Source: Acinetobacter populi
GTDB taxonomy: Bacteria; Pseudomonadota; Gammaproteobacteria; Pseudomonadales; Moraxellaceae
Assembly: GCF_002174125.1 (NCBI RefSeq)
Contig: NZ_NEXX01000004.1
Span: 62,001 to 126,000, forward strand
DNA length: 64,000 nucleotides
Direction: 5' to 3'
In this document: positions 19,553 to 28,574 of the stretch, in pieces
Numbering within the stretch: the first letter of the stretch is position 1
Layout of the letters: each line of letters begins with the position of its first letter
The notes under the pieces: generated by a model
Told to the model about the DNA's origin: nothing
Seen by the model: only the letters and a program-made list of their open reading frames with translations
Databases searched by the model: none
Position numbers and translations under genes: made by a program

Positions 19553-20070
19553 TAATAAGCCTCCATCATCAAGCATTGTGATGCTGTGGCATAAACACCG
19601 TTAGAATCCATGCATTGACTATAATCATTTGCTTTAAGCTCTGTTTCACCCCAAGCTGCAAATAAACATTGTCTATTAATTATAGTGCTTACTTCAGGAC
19701 ACTTCGCCATCATCAGGTGGATCCCCTCATTAAATCCAGCTGAAGCAGCACTAAAAGCATCATAATTTGCCATTTCTGCTGGTGTACATGCAGCTGAGAA
19801 ACAATTTTTTTTGGCTGTTGTATTTTTATTAAACCCTACATAACTCGCTACTGCTGTGGGATAAGAACTTTGTCCTAAAGCATTTGCCCGCATACTCTCG
19901 GTTAATCCCCGAAGAATAAGAGTTGCCTGAGACTTGGTTAATGCTTCACTCGTAGCATCCACTGCTCTTAACTGCAATGCCGTATAGCCTAAAACGCCAA
20001 TTGCCAAGATAATCAATGCAACCAATACCTCAACTAATCCTACGCCTAATTGCTTTTTTTTATAACTCAT
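19552..20070 (-). CDS. pilV: Minor pilin PilV
   Basis: 172 residues from the ATG at 20070, which makes a 4-base ATGA overlap with fimT, as in pilW/pilX; the ATG at 20076 is possible. The prepilin motif is QLG then VGLVEVLVALIILAIGVLG with Glu at +5, and the LQLRAVDATSEA stretch is typical of PilV. Several cysteines in the globular part (KKNCFSAAC, CPEV, QCLF) suggest disulfides. Confidence 0.92.
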   Translation of the reverse strand: MSYKKKQLGVGLVEVLVALIILAIGVLGYTALQLRAVDATSEALTKSQATLILRGLTESMRANALGQSSYPTAVASYVGFNKNTTAKKNCFSAACTPAEMANYDAFSAASAGFNEGIHLMMAKCPEVSTIINRQCLFAAWGETELKANDYSQCMDSNGVYATASQCLMMEAY

Positions 20071-20567
20071 GCGCATGTTCCCTTTTCCATATAAACTGCA
20101 CCCAATATTGATACATTAATTTCACGGGCTTCTTTTTCTAAACACAAAGTATAAGTTCTGGAGGTTTCATCTTTTATTGTTCCCTTCGCAGTAAAAATAA
20201 CAAATGATTTGTTCGTAGCACTAATGTTGACATCTTTTGTAATATTCGCCAAAATCACTCTATTTTCATTAATATAAGTATTTATTTCCGAGCCTAAATC
20301 AGCGCCAGACAAGCATGTATTTTTAGTAACTTCCTGACCAGAAGTATTCTTATTCGGACAAACAACAACCGCAGCATTTATTGTTGCAGCACGACTACGA
20401 CCTTCTTTTAAAGCCAACATCATTTGCTTGGCACTTTGATTGAGTTGATAAGAATTCATGATTGCAGAAAACGAAGGCGCAGCAATACTAGCAATAATCG
20501 CCATGACAGCAATAGTCACCATCAGCTCAACAAGTGTAAATCCCCGTGAAAATTTAAGCCGCATCAT
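20067..20567 (-). CDS. fimT: Minor pilin FimT/GspH-type
   Basis: 166 residues. Prepilin motif SRGFTLVELMVTIAVMAIIA with Glu +5; the following SYQLNQSAKQMMLALKEGRSRA is typical of GspH/FimT pseudopilins. It begins the minor-pilin operon; the 105 bases to the ispH stop contain GGGGG about 11 bases before the start and probably the operon promoter. In A. baylyi, FimT-like proteins have been linked to DNA binding during uptake. Confidence 0.9.
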   Translation of the reverse strand: MMRLKFSRGFTLVELMVTIAVMAIIASIAAPSFSAIMNSYQLNQSAKQMMLALKEGRSRAATINAAVVVCPNKNTSGQEVTKNTCLSGADLGSEINTYINENRVILANITKDVNISATNKSFVIFTAKGTIKDETSRTYTLCLEKEAREINVSILGAVYMEKGTCA

Positions 20568-20672
20568 CTTTATACCAACCCCCTTTTACTCAGTACAAAG
20601 ATAATACATTTTAAACACAATTAAATATATTTTAGGATTAACGTCATCATCTAGCAGATAAAGGGTAATTTA

Positions 20673-21623
20673 TTAAACTTCAATCGCTTTTATTCTTAAC
20701 TCTTTCGGCAAACTAAAGGTGATGTGCTCTTCCCGCCCTGCCAGTTCTTCGGGGATTTTTGCCCCCCATTCTTGAAGTCGATTTAATACTTGTTTAATTA
20801 AAATTTCAGGTGCTGATGCTCCCGCTGTAACGCCTATTTTTTGATTTTTGGCAAACCACTGTTGTTGCATTTCATCGGCATTGTCAATTAAATAGGCTTT
20901 TTTGCCCATACGTTCGGCCAGTTCACGTAGTCGATTGGAGTTGGATGAGTTAGGCGAACCCACCACGAGTACAACATCACAGCGTGAGGCCAGATCACGT
21001 ACTGCATCCTGCCGGTTTTGGGTGGCATAGCAAATATCATCTTTACGTGGTCCCTGAATATTAGGGAATTTGCTGCGTAATGCCTCGATCACTTTTGCAG
21101 TATCATCAATCGACAGTGTGGTTTGTGTCACAAATGCCAATTGATCCGGATTACTTACCTGTAATTGCACCACATCATTTTCATCTTCGACCAGATAAAT
21201 ATTGCCACCATGTTTGCGATCATATTGACCCATGGTGCCTTCAACTTCCGGATGTCCATGATGTCCAATCAAAATCGCTTCGATGCCTTCACGGGAATAT
21301 TTGGTGACTTCCAGATGTACTTTTGTAACTAAAGGACAGGTCGCATCAAATACTTTTAATTGCCGCTCTTCCGCTTCTTTTTGAACGGTTTTGGAAACAC
21401 CATGTGCGCTAAAAATCACAATGGCATCATCAGGTACTTGATCCAGTTCATCGACAAAAATGGCACCGCGTTGTTTTAAGTCATTGACCACAAATTTATT
21501 ATGCACAACTTCATGGCGCACATAAATTGGCGCACCAAAACATTCTAATGCCCGATTGACAATTGCGATGGCTCGATCCACGCCTGCACAGAAACCACGG
21601 GGATTGGCTAAAAGAATTTCCAT
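20673..21623 (-). CDS. ispH: 4-hydroxy-3-methylbut-2-enyl diphosphate reductase
   Basis: 316 residues from the ATG at 21623, preceded by GGTG at a suitable distance; the ATG at 21629 is too close to it. IspH is the last enzyme of the MEP isoprenoid pathway and makes IPP and DMAPP. The iron-sulfur cluster cysteines are C12 ([13 protein letters not shown]), the Cys of [11 protein letters not shown] and that of [11 protein letters not shown]; the [10 protein letters not shown] and [11 protein letters not shown] motifs bind substrate phosphate. It lies upstream of the pilin operon on the same strand and diverges from gmk. Confidence 0.98.
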   Translation of the reverse strand: MEILLANPRGFCAGVDRAIAIVNRALECFGAPIYVRHEVVHNKFVVNDLKQRGAIFVDELDQVPDDAIVIFSAHGVSKTVQKEAEERQLKVFDATCPLVTKVHLEVTKYSREGIEAILIGHHGHPEVEGTMGQYDRKHGGNIYLVEDENDVVQLQVSNPDQLAFVTQTTLSIDDTAKVIEALRSKFPNIQGPRKDDICYATQNRQDAVRDLASRCDVVLVVGSPNSSNSNRLRELAERMGKKAYLIDNADEMQQQWFAKNQKIGVTAGASAPEILIKQVLNRLQEWGAKIPEELAGREEHITFSLPKELRIKAIEV

Positions 21624-21750
21624 TGTCATGCACCTAAATTTATGACCTAAAACGACAAGACCAGTAGTCTACGAGGAATTTGGGTTTTGTTTAGTGTCAG
21701 ATTCTACTACAATCTTGACTATCCAATGACGATGATACAGGAAAATAATT

Positions 21751-22377
21751 ATGTCTGGTTTACTTTTTGTGGTTTCGGCGGCTTCGGGCACGGGAAAGAC
21801 ATCATTAGTAAAGGCATTACTTGACCGCACCACCAATTTGCATGTTTCTGTATCACATACCACGCGTCCGCAGCGTCCGGGTGAGTTGAATGGTGTACAT
21901 TATCATTTTATTGAAAAAGAAGAATTTTTAACCCAAGTTGGACAAAATGGCTTTATTGAATATGCCGAAGTTTTTGGCAATTATTATGGTACCTCTCAGG
22001 CAGAAGTAGAAAAGCAATTAAAAAATGGCCATGATGTCCTGCTTGAAATCGACTGGCAAGGTGCCGATCAGGTACGTAGATTATTTCCGCATTCCATTCA
22101 GATTTTTATTCTGCCCCCTAGCCAGTACGATCTACGTCAGCGCTTGTCCAATCGAGGCTCAGATACCGTTGAAGTGATCGAAAGACGCTTAAGTTGCGCC
22201 GTGGCAGACATGCAACAATATGTTAATTTTGACTATGTAATTATTAATGATTCCTTTGATCGTGCATTGCATGAACTAGAAGCCATTATTACTGCCAACC
22301 GTCTGACTTTAACCCAACAAGCTCTGCAACACGAAGAGCTGATTTACAAACTCCTTACACCGAGCAAAGATATTTAG
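21751..22377 (+). CDS. gmk: Guanylate kinase
   Basis: 208 residues. Converts GMP to GDP. The P-loop is [10 protein letters not shown] (residues 9-18), followed by the GMP-binding [11 protein letters not shown] and [11 protein letters not shown]. It diverges from ispH and precedes rpoZ and spoT, the common gmk-rpoZ-spoT arrangement of gammaproteobacteria that joins guanine nucleotide supply to ppGpp metabolism. Confidence 0.98.
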   Translation: MSGLLFVVSAASGTGKTSLVKALLDRTTNLHVSVSHTTRPQRPGELNGVHYHFIEKEEFLTQVGQNGFIEYAEVFGNYYGTSQAEVEKQLKNGHDVLLEIDWQGADQVRRLFPHSIQIFILPPSQYDLRQRLSNRGSDTVEVIERRLSCAVADMQQYVNFDYVIINDSFDRALHELEAIITANRLTLTQQALQHEELIYKLLTPSKDI

Positions 22378-22406
22378 GCTTTTTGCTGCTCTGTACAGTT
22401 TGATGC

Positions 22407-22435
22407 TTGAGTGAGATGCTCAAGATGGATATAAT
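22407..22435 (+). promoter_or_regulatory. Sigma-70 promoter for rpoZ
   Basis: TTGAGT (22407-22412) and TATAAT (22430-22435) are separated by 17 bases, giving a perfect -10 and a 4-of-6 -35. It lies 35 bases before the rpoZ start, within the gmk-rpoZ gap. Confidence 0.7.
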
Positions 22436-22470
22436 CGAGGATTATTTTTAATCATTTAATAAGGCTAAAA

Positions 22471-22752
22471 ATGGCACGCGTAACCGTTGAAGATTGCTTG
22501 GAAAACGTCGATAATCGTTTTGAGTTGGTATTAGTTGCAAGTAAACGTGCTCGTCAATTGGCTCGTCAAAACATTGATCCAACTGTGGACTGGGATAACG
22601 ACAAACCTTCTGTTGTGGCTTTACGTGAAATCGCAGCAGGTACAATCACCAAAGAAATCCTGAAACAACGTGATCAGGATTTACATCATTCTAATCTTGA
22701 TTTGGCACTGTCTGCCAACGCACTTAATCTCGAAAATTTTAGTTTTCAATAA
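22471..22752 (+). CDS. rpoZ: RNA polymerase omega subunit
   Basis: 93 residues, the normal size. [21 protein letters not shown] and KRARQL are typical of omega, which helps assemble RNA polymerase and forms part of ppGpp site 1. It is preceded by its own good sigma-70 promoter and followed, after a GGGTGA/TCACCC hairpin (22764-22780) without T-tract, by spoT. Confidence 0.98.
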   Translation: MARVTVEDCLENVDNRFELVLVASKRARQLARQNIDPTVDWDNDKPSVVALREIAAGTITKEILKQRDQDLHHSNLDLALSANALNLENFSFQ

Positions 22753-22819
22753 TTCTTCCAGCAGGGTGATACGTTCACCCTCGTCATCTAAAAAAATAAT
22801 CTAAAATGAAGAGAATACA

Positions 22820-22850
22820 TTGACATTTTCTTCAAATTGTTTTTCATTAT
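22820..22850 (+). promoter_or_regulatory. Candidate sigma-70 promoter for spoT
   Basis: A perfect -35 box TTGACA (22820-22825) is followed after 19 bases by CATTAT (22845-22850), 48 bases before the chosen spoT start. Spacing is long, so this is tentative. Confidence 0.4.
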
Positions 22851-22898
22851 ACGTTTAGCTACTTTATCTATAACGACCCACTTAGGATGAGTTCATTT

Positions 22899-25001
22899 AT
22901 GCCAGGTGATGCAGTCAGTCATGCCAAGCTTCAGCTCAAAACCATCATAGAGCCCTATCTTTCTTCCGATGAAATTCGTGAAGTGATGGATGCGAGCGAC
23001 TTTGCAGATGCAGCACATGCCGGTGTAACCCGTAAAAGTGGTGAGCCTTACATTTTGCATCCGATCGCGGTCGCCTGTTTGTTGGCCCATATGCGTATGG
23101 ATGCCGATACCCTAATGGCTGCGTTATTGCATGACGTGATTGAAGATACGCCCATTACCAAAGAAGAAATTACCGAGCGCTATAATCCAACTGTTGCCCA
23201 TTTGGTTGATGGCGTCACCAAACTGACCAGTTCCAGCGATAAACAGTTTAATAAAGCTGCCTCTTTCCGTAAGTTTTTACAGGCAACCTTGCAAGATCCG
23301 CGAGTCATTATTATCAAGCTATCAGATCGCTATCATAATATGACCACGCTTGAAGCATTACGCCCCGACAAACGCAAACGTATTGCGCAAGAAACCTTTG
23401 ATATTTATGTACCGATGGCTCGTCTGGTCGGTATGAATGAAATGGCAGACTGGCTGGAAAATCTCTGCTATCAGAATCTTGATCTAGATATGTATGCGAC
23501 CATCCAGCAGGCATTGACCGAAACCAAACCCAAACGCTGTGAATATCAAACCATCTGGGAACAACGCCTCAATCAGATATTACAAGAACACCATATTGAA
23601 GGACGCGTTAAAAAGAAAAATAACAATACCGAATTACTCCGTCACTTTGTGAAAAATGAACTTGATTTACACCAGCTTACCCATAGCCATGCTTTTGAAA
23701 TTATTTTAAAAACGGTTCAGGACTGTGATGACTTGGTCAAGCTGCTGGCTCAGAATTTTAGCATCATCAGCTATACCGACCATATTCGCAAACCGATGCC
23801 GGGTGGCAATCAGGCCTTATTACTACGTTTAAAAGGTGAAAAAACCTATTTATCCGTCACCATTCAAACCGAACTGATGCGTAAAGCTGCGCGTTTTGGT
23901 GTCGTGCTCGGTGAAGCAGCACCACAAGCCTGCCGTTCGGCTATTCAGGCATCTTTACATAATCTGAATGACCTGATTGATGAAGAATGTGCCAAAACCA
24001 CCTTTAGTGACTTGCTGGATTATTTGCATCAGGAAAAAATTATTGCCTATACACCGCATGGACATGTACATGAATTACCTCGTGGTGCAACAGCAGTCGA
24101 CTTTGCCTATGCAGCAAGCTTATTTCTCGGAAATCATGCGGTGGGTTGTAAAATCGATGGCGAACAAAAGCCGTTGTCTACAGCTGTCACCAATGGTCAG
24201 GTGGTCGAAGTCATTACTGATGTACTGGCCACACCCAATCCAGACTGGTTAAGTTTTGTCAATACACAAAAGGCTCGTCGCGCCATCCAGAATATCTTGC
24301 GCGAACAGGATTATGATGAACAAATCCTAATCGGACAACAAGCACTGAATCGGGCATTAAAATCCTATCATAAATCGATTCAGGAACTCAGTGACAACGA
24401 CTGGCAATGTCTATTATTATGGCACCACCTCCCCGATAAGGAGGCAATTTTCGAGCAAATTGCAGTAGGCGATTTACTACCTCAGTTAGTGGCCAATAAA
24501 CTGCTTAATCTGACCGATCAGATTGTACTTGAATCAGATTCGCTGATTCAAGGCACAGAAGGCGTAGAAGTCAAATATGGACATTGCTGCAATCCTGTTT
24601 TTGGCGACCCGATTCTTGGTCATTTAACCCGCCGTGGTTTAATTGTCCATCGCACCCAATGCCAGAATTTGCTGCATGAACAGCGTCAGCATCCAGAAAG
24701 CATCATGCCGTTATTATGGCAAAGCAGTAACCATGAAGGCATTCGTTTTCATGCCTATTTGCAGATTGATGGTAACCTCGATGATGAAGAATCTTCTCAA
24801 GCCATTTATCAGGCGCGTAAGGATAATGCTGGGGTGGAATCGGTCATTCATGAAAATGAAAAAACCTATTTTAATATTGTGGTGACTGATCGTAACCATA
24901 TTGCACAAATTATTCGCGATTTACGCATGACGCTTAATTTTCCACGCATTACCCGGTTACATATGCCACTTGCAACGCACCAAAGTGCAAAGGTAAGCTA
25001 A
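22899..25001 (+). CDS. spoT: (p)ppGpp hydrolase SpoT with degenerate synthetase domain
   Basis: 700 residues from the ATG at 22899; AGGATGAG sits 7 bases before it, while the ATG at 22887 lies inside that site. Domain order: HD hydrolase (about 20-190) with H54 and HDVIED at 78-83, so hydrolysis should be intact; a pseudo-synthetase region (about 225-350) in which the usual RelA/SpoT synthetase motifs (YxSLH, the Gly-loop and PKxNxYQS) are not recognisable; TGS domain (about 375-435, beginning YTPHGHVHELPRGATAVDFAY); helical; a conserved-cysteine domain (GHCCNPVFGD, HRTQC); and a C-terminal ACT domain. A hydrolase-only SpoT is known for Moraxellaceae. It follows rpoZ. Confidence 0.95.
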   Translation: MPGDAVSHAKLQLKTIIEPYLSSDEIREVMDASDFADAAHAGVTRKSGEPYILHPIAVACLLAHMRMDADTLMAALLHDVIEDTPITKEEITERYNPTVAHLVDGVTKLTSSSDKQFNKAASFRKFLQATLQDPRVIIIKLSDRYHNMTTLEALRPDKRKRIAQETFDIYVPMARLVGMNEMADWLENLCYQNLDLDMYATIQQALTETKPKRCEYQTIWEQRLNQILQEHHIEGRVKKKNNNTELLRHFVKNELDLHQLTHSHAFEIILKTVQDCDDLVKLLAQNFSIISYTDHIRKPMPGGNQALLLRLKGEKTYLSVTIQTELMRKAARFGVVLGEAAPQACRSAIQASLHNLNDLIDEECAKTTFSDLLDYLHQEKIIAYTPHGHVHELPRGATAVDFAYAASLFLGNHAVGCKIDGEQKPLSTAVTNGQVVEVITDVLATPNPDWLSFVNTQKARRAIQNILREQDYDEQILIGQQALNRALKSYHKSIQELSDNDWQCLLLWHHLPDKEAIFEQIAVGDLLPQLVANKLLNLTDQIVLESDSLIQGTEGVEVKYGHCCNPVFGDPILGHLTRRGLIVHRTQCQNLLHEQRQHPESIMPLLWQSSNHEGIRFHAYLQIDGNLDDEESSQAIYQARKDNAGVESVIHENEKTYFNIVVTDRNHIAQIIRDLRMTLNFPRITRLHMPLATHQSAKVS

Positions 25002-25046
25002 TTCACACATTATTTTTTTAATATATCCATGGGAGAACGATTTTTA

Positions 25047-25430
25047 ATGTCTAAACAAGTGATCCATACAGAACATGCACCTGCTGCAATCGGTACTTAC
25101 TCTCAAGCGATCCTGGTTGAAAATACCCTGTATTTATCCGGACAGATTGGTCTGGACCCGTATAGCATGGAACTTGTTGATGGAATCGAAGCACAAATCC
25201 GTCGTGTTTTCGACAATCTCAAGGCAGTATGTCAAGCCGCAGATGCAACATTTGCCGACATTGCCAAACTTAATATCTATCTCACCGATCTCTCACACTT
25301 TCAGTTGGTTAATCAGATTATGGGAGAATATTTTGCCCAGCCTTACCCTGCCCGCGCTGCACTAGGTGTTGCCAGCCTACCTAAAGGTGCTTTAGTCGAA
25401 ATGGATGGCATTGTTTGTATCGAAAAATAA
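25047..25430 (+). CDS. ridA: RidA family enamine/imine deaminase
   Basis: 127 residues from the ATG at 25047 ([16 protein letters not shown]), the normal length; the ATG at 25029 overlaps the GGGAGA binding site. RidA hydrolyses reactive 2-aminoacrylate-type enamines released by PLP enzymes. The conserved Arg lies in [21 protein letters not shown], and IGTYSQA is the typical N-terminal pattern. It follows spoT by 45 bases, the usual neighbourhood in gammaproteobacteria. Confidence 0.95.
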   Translation: MSKQVIHTEHAPAAIGTYSQAILVENTLYLSGQIGLDPYSMELVDGIEAQIRRVFDNLKAVCQAADATFADIAKLNIYLTDLSHFQLVNQIMGEYFAQPYPARAALGVASLPKGALVEMDGIVCIEK

Positions 25431-25444
25431 TTCCTTAAAAATGA

Positions 25445-25475
25445 ATGATATCCTTCGCTCACAGAAGGATATCAT
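25445..25475. repeat. 12-bp perfect inverted repeat after ridA
   Basis: ATGATATCCTTC (25445-25456) and GAAGGATATCAT (25464-25475) are exact reverse complements with a 7-base loop, 15 bases after the ridA stop. No T-tract follows, so it may be a 3' end hairpin rather than a true intrinsic terminator. Confidence 0.6.
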
Positions 25476-25572
25476 GATTAACCCGCACACCTTCTTATCC
25501 CTGCATTCAATTAAAACTCAAATTATCATCTTTTTTTCCAATTAATATTTTCGATATTTCGAATGAAACTTA

Positions 25573-25602
25573 TTGACAAACGATAACAATTATCAATAAT
25601 AT
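25573..25602 (+). promoter_or_regulatory. bfd promoter with overlapping Fur box
   Basis: TTGACA (25573-25578) is a perfect -35; TAATAT (25597-25602) is the -10 at 18-base spacing. The spacer carries GATAACAATTATCAATAAT (25582-25600), matching the 19-bp Fur consensus at 13 of 19 positions, so iron-bound Fur would block polymerase. This fits bfd, which releases stored iron when iron is scarce. Confidence 0.75.
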
Positions 25603-25636
25603 CAATTATCGTATTCACAACATCAGGACTTCCCAG

Positions 25637-25831
25637 ATGTACGTTTGTTTATGCCGTGGAATTACCGACCAAGACATTAAAGACGCAATGCAAAACGGTG
25701 CTCAAAGCTACCGTGAAGTGCGCGAAATGTTAGATTTAGGCACCTGCTGCGGACGCTGTGCGCCAGAAGCGAAATCCATTATCTCAGAAGAGCTATCACT
25801 CATTGCTGCTAGGATTTCCGTCGCTGCCTAA
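25637..25831 (+). CDS. bfd: Bacterioferritin-associated ferredoxin
   Basis: 64 residues. Bfd carries a [2Fe-2S] cluster and passes electrons to bacterioferritin heme so that stored Fe(III) is released as Fe(II). Cluster ligands C4, C6, C38 and C41 are present (MYVCLC and CCGRC). It is controlled by a promoter with a Fur-like box and is followed by bfr, with a terminator between them, so the two genes are probably transcribed separately and inversely to iron. Confidence 0.95.
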   Translation: MYVCLCRGITDQDIKDAMQNGAQSYREVREMLDLGTCCGRCAPEAKSIISEELSLIAARISVAA

Positions 25832-25872
25832 ATTCCTATAACAAGAAATTATTAAAAGCAAGTACTTCTCCT

Positions 25873-25904
25873 CCCCGCCACGACTCAAGGCGGGTTTCTT
25901 TTTC
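25873..25904 (+). terminator. Intrinsic terminator after bfd
   Basis: CCCGCC (25874-25879) and GGCGGG (25889-25894) form a GC-only stem with a 9-base loop, followed by TTTCTTTTT. Confidence 0.88.
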
Positions 25905-26064
25905 TAAAGTGAGTACTTAAGAATTAATTCATAAATGAATTGCCAACAGACGCTATATTCATTGCTATTCTCATTTGCTGTTCTAAAAATAACTCGCCAA
26001 AAAAACTTTAAACTTTTACAATGTTGAAATTATGTAAATTCTTATATTTTTCTGGAGTAGTGCG

Positions 26065-26538
26065 ATGCAAGGTAATAAACAAGTGATTCAACTTTTGAAT
26101 CAAGTGCTTTATCACGAACTCACAGCCATTAACCAGTATTTTTTACATTCTCGTATGTTCAATGACTGGGGTATCGAGAACTTAGGTGAAGCAGAATATA
26201 AAGAATCTATCCGCCAGATGAAACATGCCGATAAAGTCATCGCACGGATTTTGTTTCTAGAAGGTCTGCCTAATTTACAAAATCTAGGTAAACTATATAT
26301 CGGCCAGCATACGCAGGAAGTGTTGCAATGCGATCGACGTAAAGTTTATGAGAATATGGAGTCTTTAAACAAGGCAATTATTCTGGCTGAGCAAGAAATG
26401 GATTATGTCACCCGTGATCTGCTAAAAGGCATTCTGGATAAAGAACAGGAATATACCGACTGGGTGGAAACCCAGCTTGATCTAGTTGGTAAAGTCGGCA
26501 TTGAAAATTATATCCAAAGCCAGCTTGAAGACGATTAA
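26065..26538 (+). CDS. bfr: Bacterioferritin subunit, heme-type with impaired ferroxidase site
   Basis: 157 residues, colinear with E. coli Bfr without gaps over the region compared. Met52, the axial heme ligand, is present. Of the six di-iron ligands known from E. coli Bfr (E18, E51, H54, E94, E127, H130), this protein keeps E18, H54 and E127 but has Q51, V94 and Y130. The ferroxidase centre is therefore probably non-functional. This pattern matches the alpha-type subunit of two-subunit bacterioferritins, which supplies heme while a second subunit oxidises iron. A second bfr gene would be expected elsewhere in the genome. bfd is upstream and an intrinsic terminator follows. Confidence 0.93.
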   Translation: MQGNKQVIQLLNQVLYHELTAINQYFLHSRMFNDWGIENLGEAEYKESIRQMKHADKVIARILFLEGLPNLQNLGKLYIGQHTQEVLQCDRRKVYENMESLNKAIILAEQEMDYVTRDLLKGILDKEQEYTDWVETQLDLVGKVGIENYIQSQLEDD

Positions 26539-26562
26539 ACAGCGAATAATTTCTAAATTTTA

Positions 26563-26594
26563 AAAGTCCTTCAATTTATTTGAAGGAATTTTTT
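26563..26594 (+). terminator. Intrinsic terminator after bfr
   Basis: TCCTTCAA (26567-26574) and TTGAAGGA (26580-26587) form an 8-bp stem with 5-base loop followed by ATTTTTT; AAAA on the left side could make it weakly bidirectional for the converging Uma2 gene. Confidence 0.8.
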
Positions 26595-26615
26595 ATCTCT
26601 TAGCACGCATAAAAA

Positions 26616-27161
26616 TTATAATTTAAGCCCATCATAGACATCAGCAACCGCGAGTTTTAAGCCGACAGACTGCAAGATAAAATCTTCGCCCGCTTCATAA
26701 TAATGCGGTTGCCAGTTGTCCAGCCGGCTTAATACTTCAACCAGCTGCGTATCCTGTTCGATCATCACATATTCCTGCAAGGTCGGAATCTTTTTATATT
26801 GCTGGAGTTTAAAGGTTTTATCATAGCTTTTTGTCGATGCAGAAAGTACTTCCACAATCAAAATCGGTGTTTCAACAAAATAAGCATCATTGGCAATCTG
26901 GCTACAATCCACTACAACATCGGGATAATAAAAGTTATCTTCAATCCGCACTTTCATATCATTGATATAAGGACGACATGGTTTAGCTTTGAGATGTAAA
27001 CGAAGATCGGCAAAAATATTTCCAGAAATTAAGTTATGCGCAGAACTTGCACCGACCATAGCAAAAACTTCACCATTGATCAATTCATGCTTGATATTAC
27101 TATTTAACTCGCCCTGCAAATATTCTTGTTGATTGAGTCTATATTTGTTGGCAAAGACCAT
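26616..27161 (-). CDS. Uma2 family (DUF820) putative PD-(D/E)XK endonuclease
   Basis: 181 residues. The order of motifs fits Uma2: an N-terminal YLQGELNSNIKHELINGEV with the active-site-region Glu residues, then YYPDVVVDCS with the PD motif, then TPILIVEVLS, then SYDKTFKLQQYKKIPTLQEYVMI. Uma2 proteins have a restriction-nuclease-like fold, are common in cyanobacteria and scattered elsewhere, and their biological role is unknown. This copy looks complete and stands alone between bfr and tfpX. Possibly acquired; no mobility genes are nearby. Confidence 0.82.
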   Translation of the reverse strand: MVFANKYRLNQQEYLQGELNSNIKHELINGEVFAMVGASSAHNLISGNIFADLRLHLKAKPCRPYINDMKVRIEDNFYYPDVVVDCSQIANDAYFVETPILIVEVLSASTKSYDKTFKLQQYKKIPTLQEYVMIEQDTQLVEVLSRLDNWQPHYYEAGEDFILQSVGLKLAVADVYDGLKL

Positions 27162-27236
27162 ATTTTAGCCTCTAGTCATTTTGATTTTTTATACTATAGC
27201 ATAGCTTTTCTATATTTTTATGTCTGCGAGTTGATC

Positions 27237-27956
27237 CTAATTCCACGGTCTTAAATCAACAATCTTCACGACATTGCCCTGATCTTTATTAATTAATACC
27301 ACCATGTCTATAGCAGGGGCAGATAGCCCTAGCCAAGCATTTGCCTGAGGATATTTCTTAAGTATTTTTCCCACAAGTTGCTGATCATTATATTTTTCAA
27401 GTAATTCCACTGGAAATGCACTTGTTTGTAATCTTAATTTGGCATTAGAAATATTTGTATAATACATTGGATGATCTAATGCAATCGTATTTTTAGGTAC
27501 TGGATTAATTAAAAACTGCTTTGGTAAAGCATTTAAAGCAACAAATTGTGGACCAAACCATGATGGATGTTGAAATTCAGGATTAGCCTGCTCAATATTG
27601 CTCATTTCAATATCACTATTTTTTATAATATTAAATGTCAAAGAATCATAGACAATCCATGCTGGACGCCCCTGTGCAATGGTATAAAAACCATAAGAAA
27701 AAGCACAAATTTGTAGAATAATGACCGTTGCCAAATCCATTTTTAAGTTTTTTTTACCTTCTTTATAGACTAGCAATCCGAAAAGAGGACCTACAATGAC
27801 ATCAATAATAATAAGCATAAAAAATAAATGCGTTACGCCTAATGCTTTTGCCAATGGTGATGGATACCAAAAGAGGAAAACGATACATATTGCAATAAGA
27901 GCAATAATTGCTGAAATTGTTAAATGACCAATAAAAAATTTAAAACGTTTAGACAT
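27237..27956 (-). CDS. tfpX: TfpX/TfpZ family type IV pilin accessory protein
   Basis: 239 residues. Hydrophobic helices lie at about 12-33, 42-62 and 76-95, followed by a soluble domain of about 140 residues. The LGVTHLFFMLIIIDVIVGPLFG stretch of the second helix and its position after pilin genes match the TfpX/TfpZ accessory proteins linked with pilA in Moraxellaceae and some Pseudomonas pilin types. Such proteins aid surface assembly of their cognate pilin; the mechanism is unclear. It starts 31 bases after the frameshifted pilin gene, so the two form one unit. Confidence 0.8.
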   Translation of the reverse strand: MSKRFKFFIGHLTISAIIALIAICIVFLFWYPSPLAKALGVTHLFFMLIIIDVIVGPLFGLLVYKEGKKNLKMDLATVIILQICAFSYGFYTIAQGRPAWIVYDSLTFNIIKNSDIEMSNIEQANPEFQHPSWFGPQFVALNALPKQFLINPVPKNTIALDHPMYYTNISNAKLRLQTSAFPVELLEKYNDQQLVGKILKKYPQANAWLGLSAPAIDMVVLINKDQGNVVKIVDLRPWN

Positions 27957-27987
27957 TCTGTAATTTGTCCTTTAACAGCTGAACTCT

Positions 27988-28334
27988 TCAATCCACAATA
28001 CACTGAACACTACCACTTATAAGGTCACATTCTATCGTAACATCATTATAATTTTTCACTTTTGCGACAATTTTTTGTGCATTTCCATTTGTCCAAGTTG
28101 ATGCATCTGTAACTGATACACATGAATTCAATGATGATTTTGGTAAACTAATAGATGAAGCCAAGTCAGATAAACTGATATATACAATGTTACTATATGT
28201 TCTGACCTCATAAAAACAAGCATTTACTGCCGACTTTTTTACTACTGCTAAATATAAAGGTATAGCAATTAAAGCTAATATTCCAATAATAGATATGACA
28301 ATCATAATTTCAATTAAAGTAAACCTTTTTGCAT
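27988..28334 (-). pseudogene. Second type IV pilin gene, frameshifted in the leader
   Basis: The start at 28334 has AAGAAGGAAG just upstream and begins ATG CAA AAA GGT, as expected for MQKG, but the next bases TTA CTT TAA give a stop. Adding one T to the TTT run (28324 region) restores [20 protein letters not shown] and a continuous frame of about 115 codons to the stop at 27988. The downstream frame shows no other damage. The rest parallels PilA: KKSAVNACFYEVRTYSN against [17 protein letters not shown], and a C-terminal cysteine pair (ECDLISGSVQC). The open frame from 28305 starts inside the pilin helix and would not give a normal prepilin. It may be a real pseudogene, a recent mutation or a sequencing error. 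Confidence 0.85.
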
Positions 28335-28574
28335 ATTCTTCCTTCTTATATTTATATTCTAAATAAATTAATACTTATTATATAGATAATACTTATTAAC
28401 ACAAAAATATAATATACTTTATTAATTACACTCTTCATCTAAAAACCCATGCAATTATATGATCTTATGAAAATCCCATGAAAATAAAAATTTCCGTTAA
28501 TTCTTTAAATATTATTAAGGTACTTATTTTTATAATATTTAATTAGTAAAAATTAATTTTTCCATTTTTATATA

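Noticed and set aside
28305..28305. ATG at 28305 as the true start of the second pilin gene
   Set aside because: It lies inside the conserved hydrophobic helix, removes FTLIE and the leader, and has no ribosome binding site.
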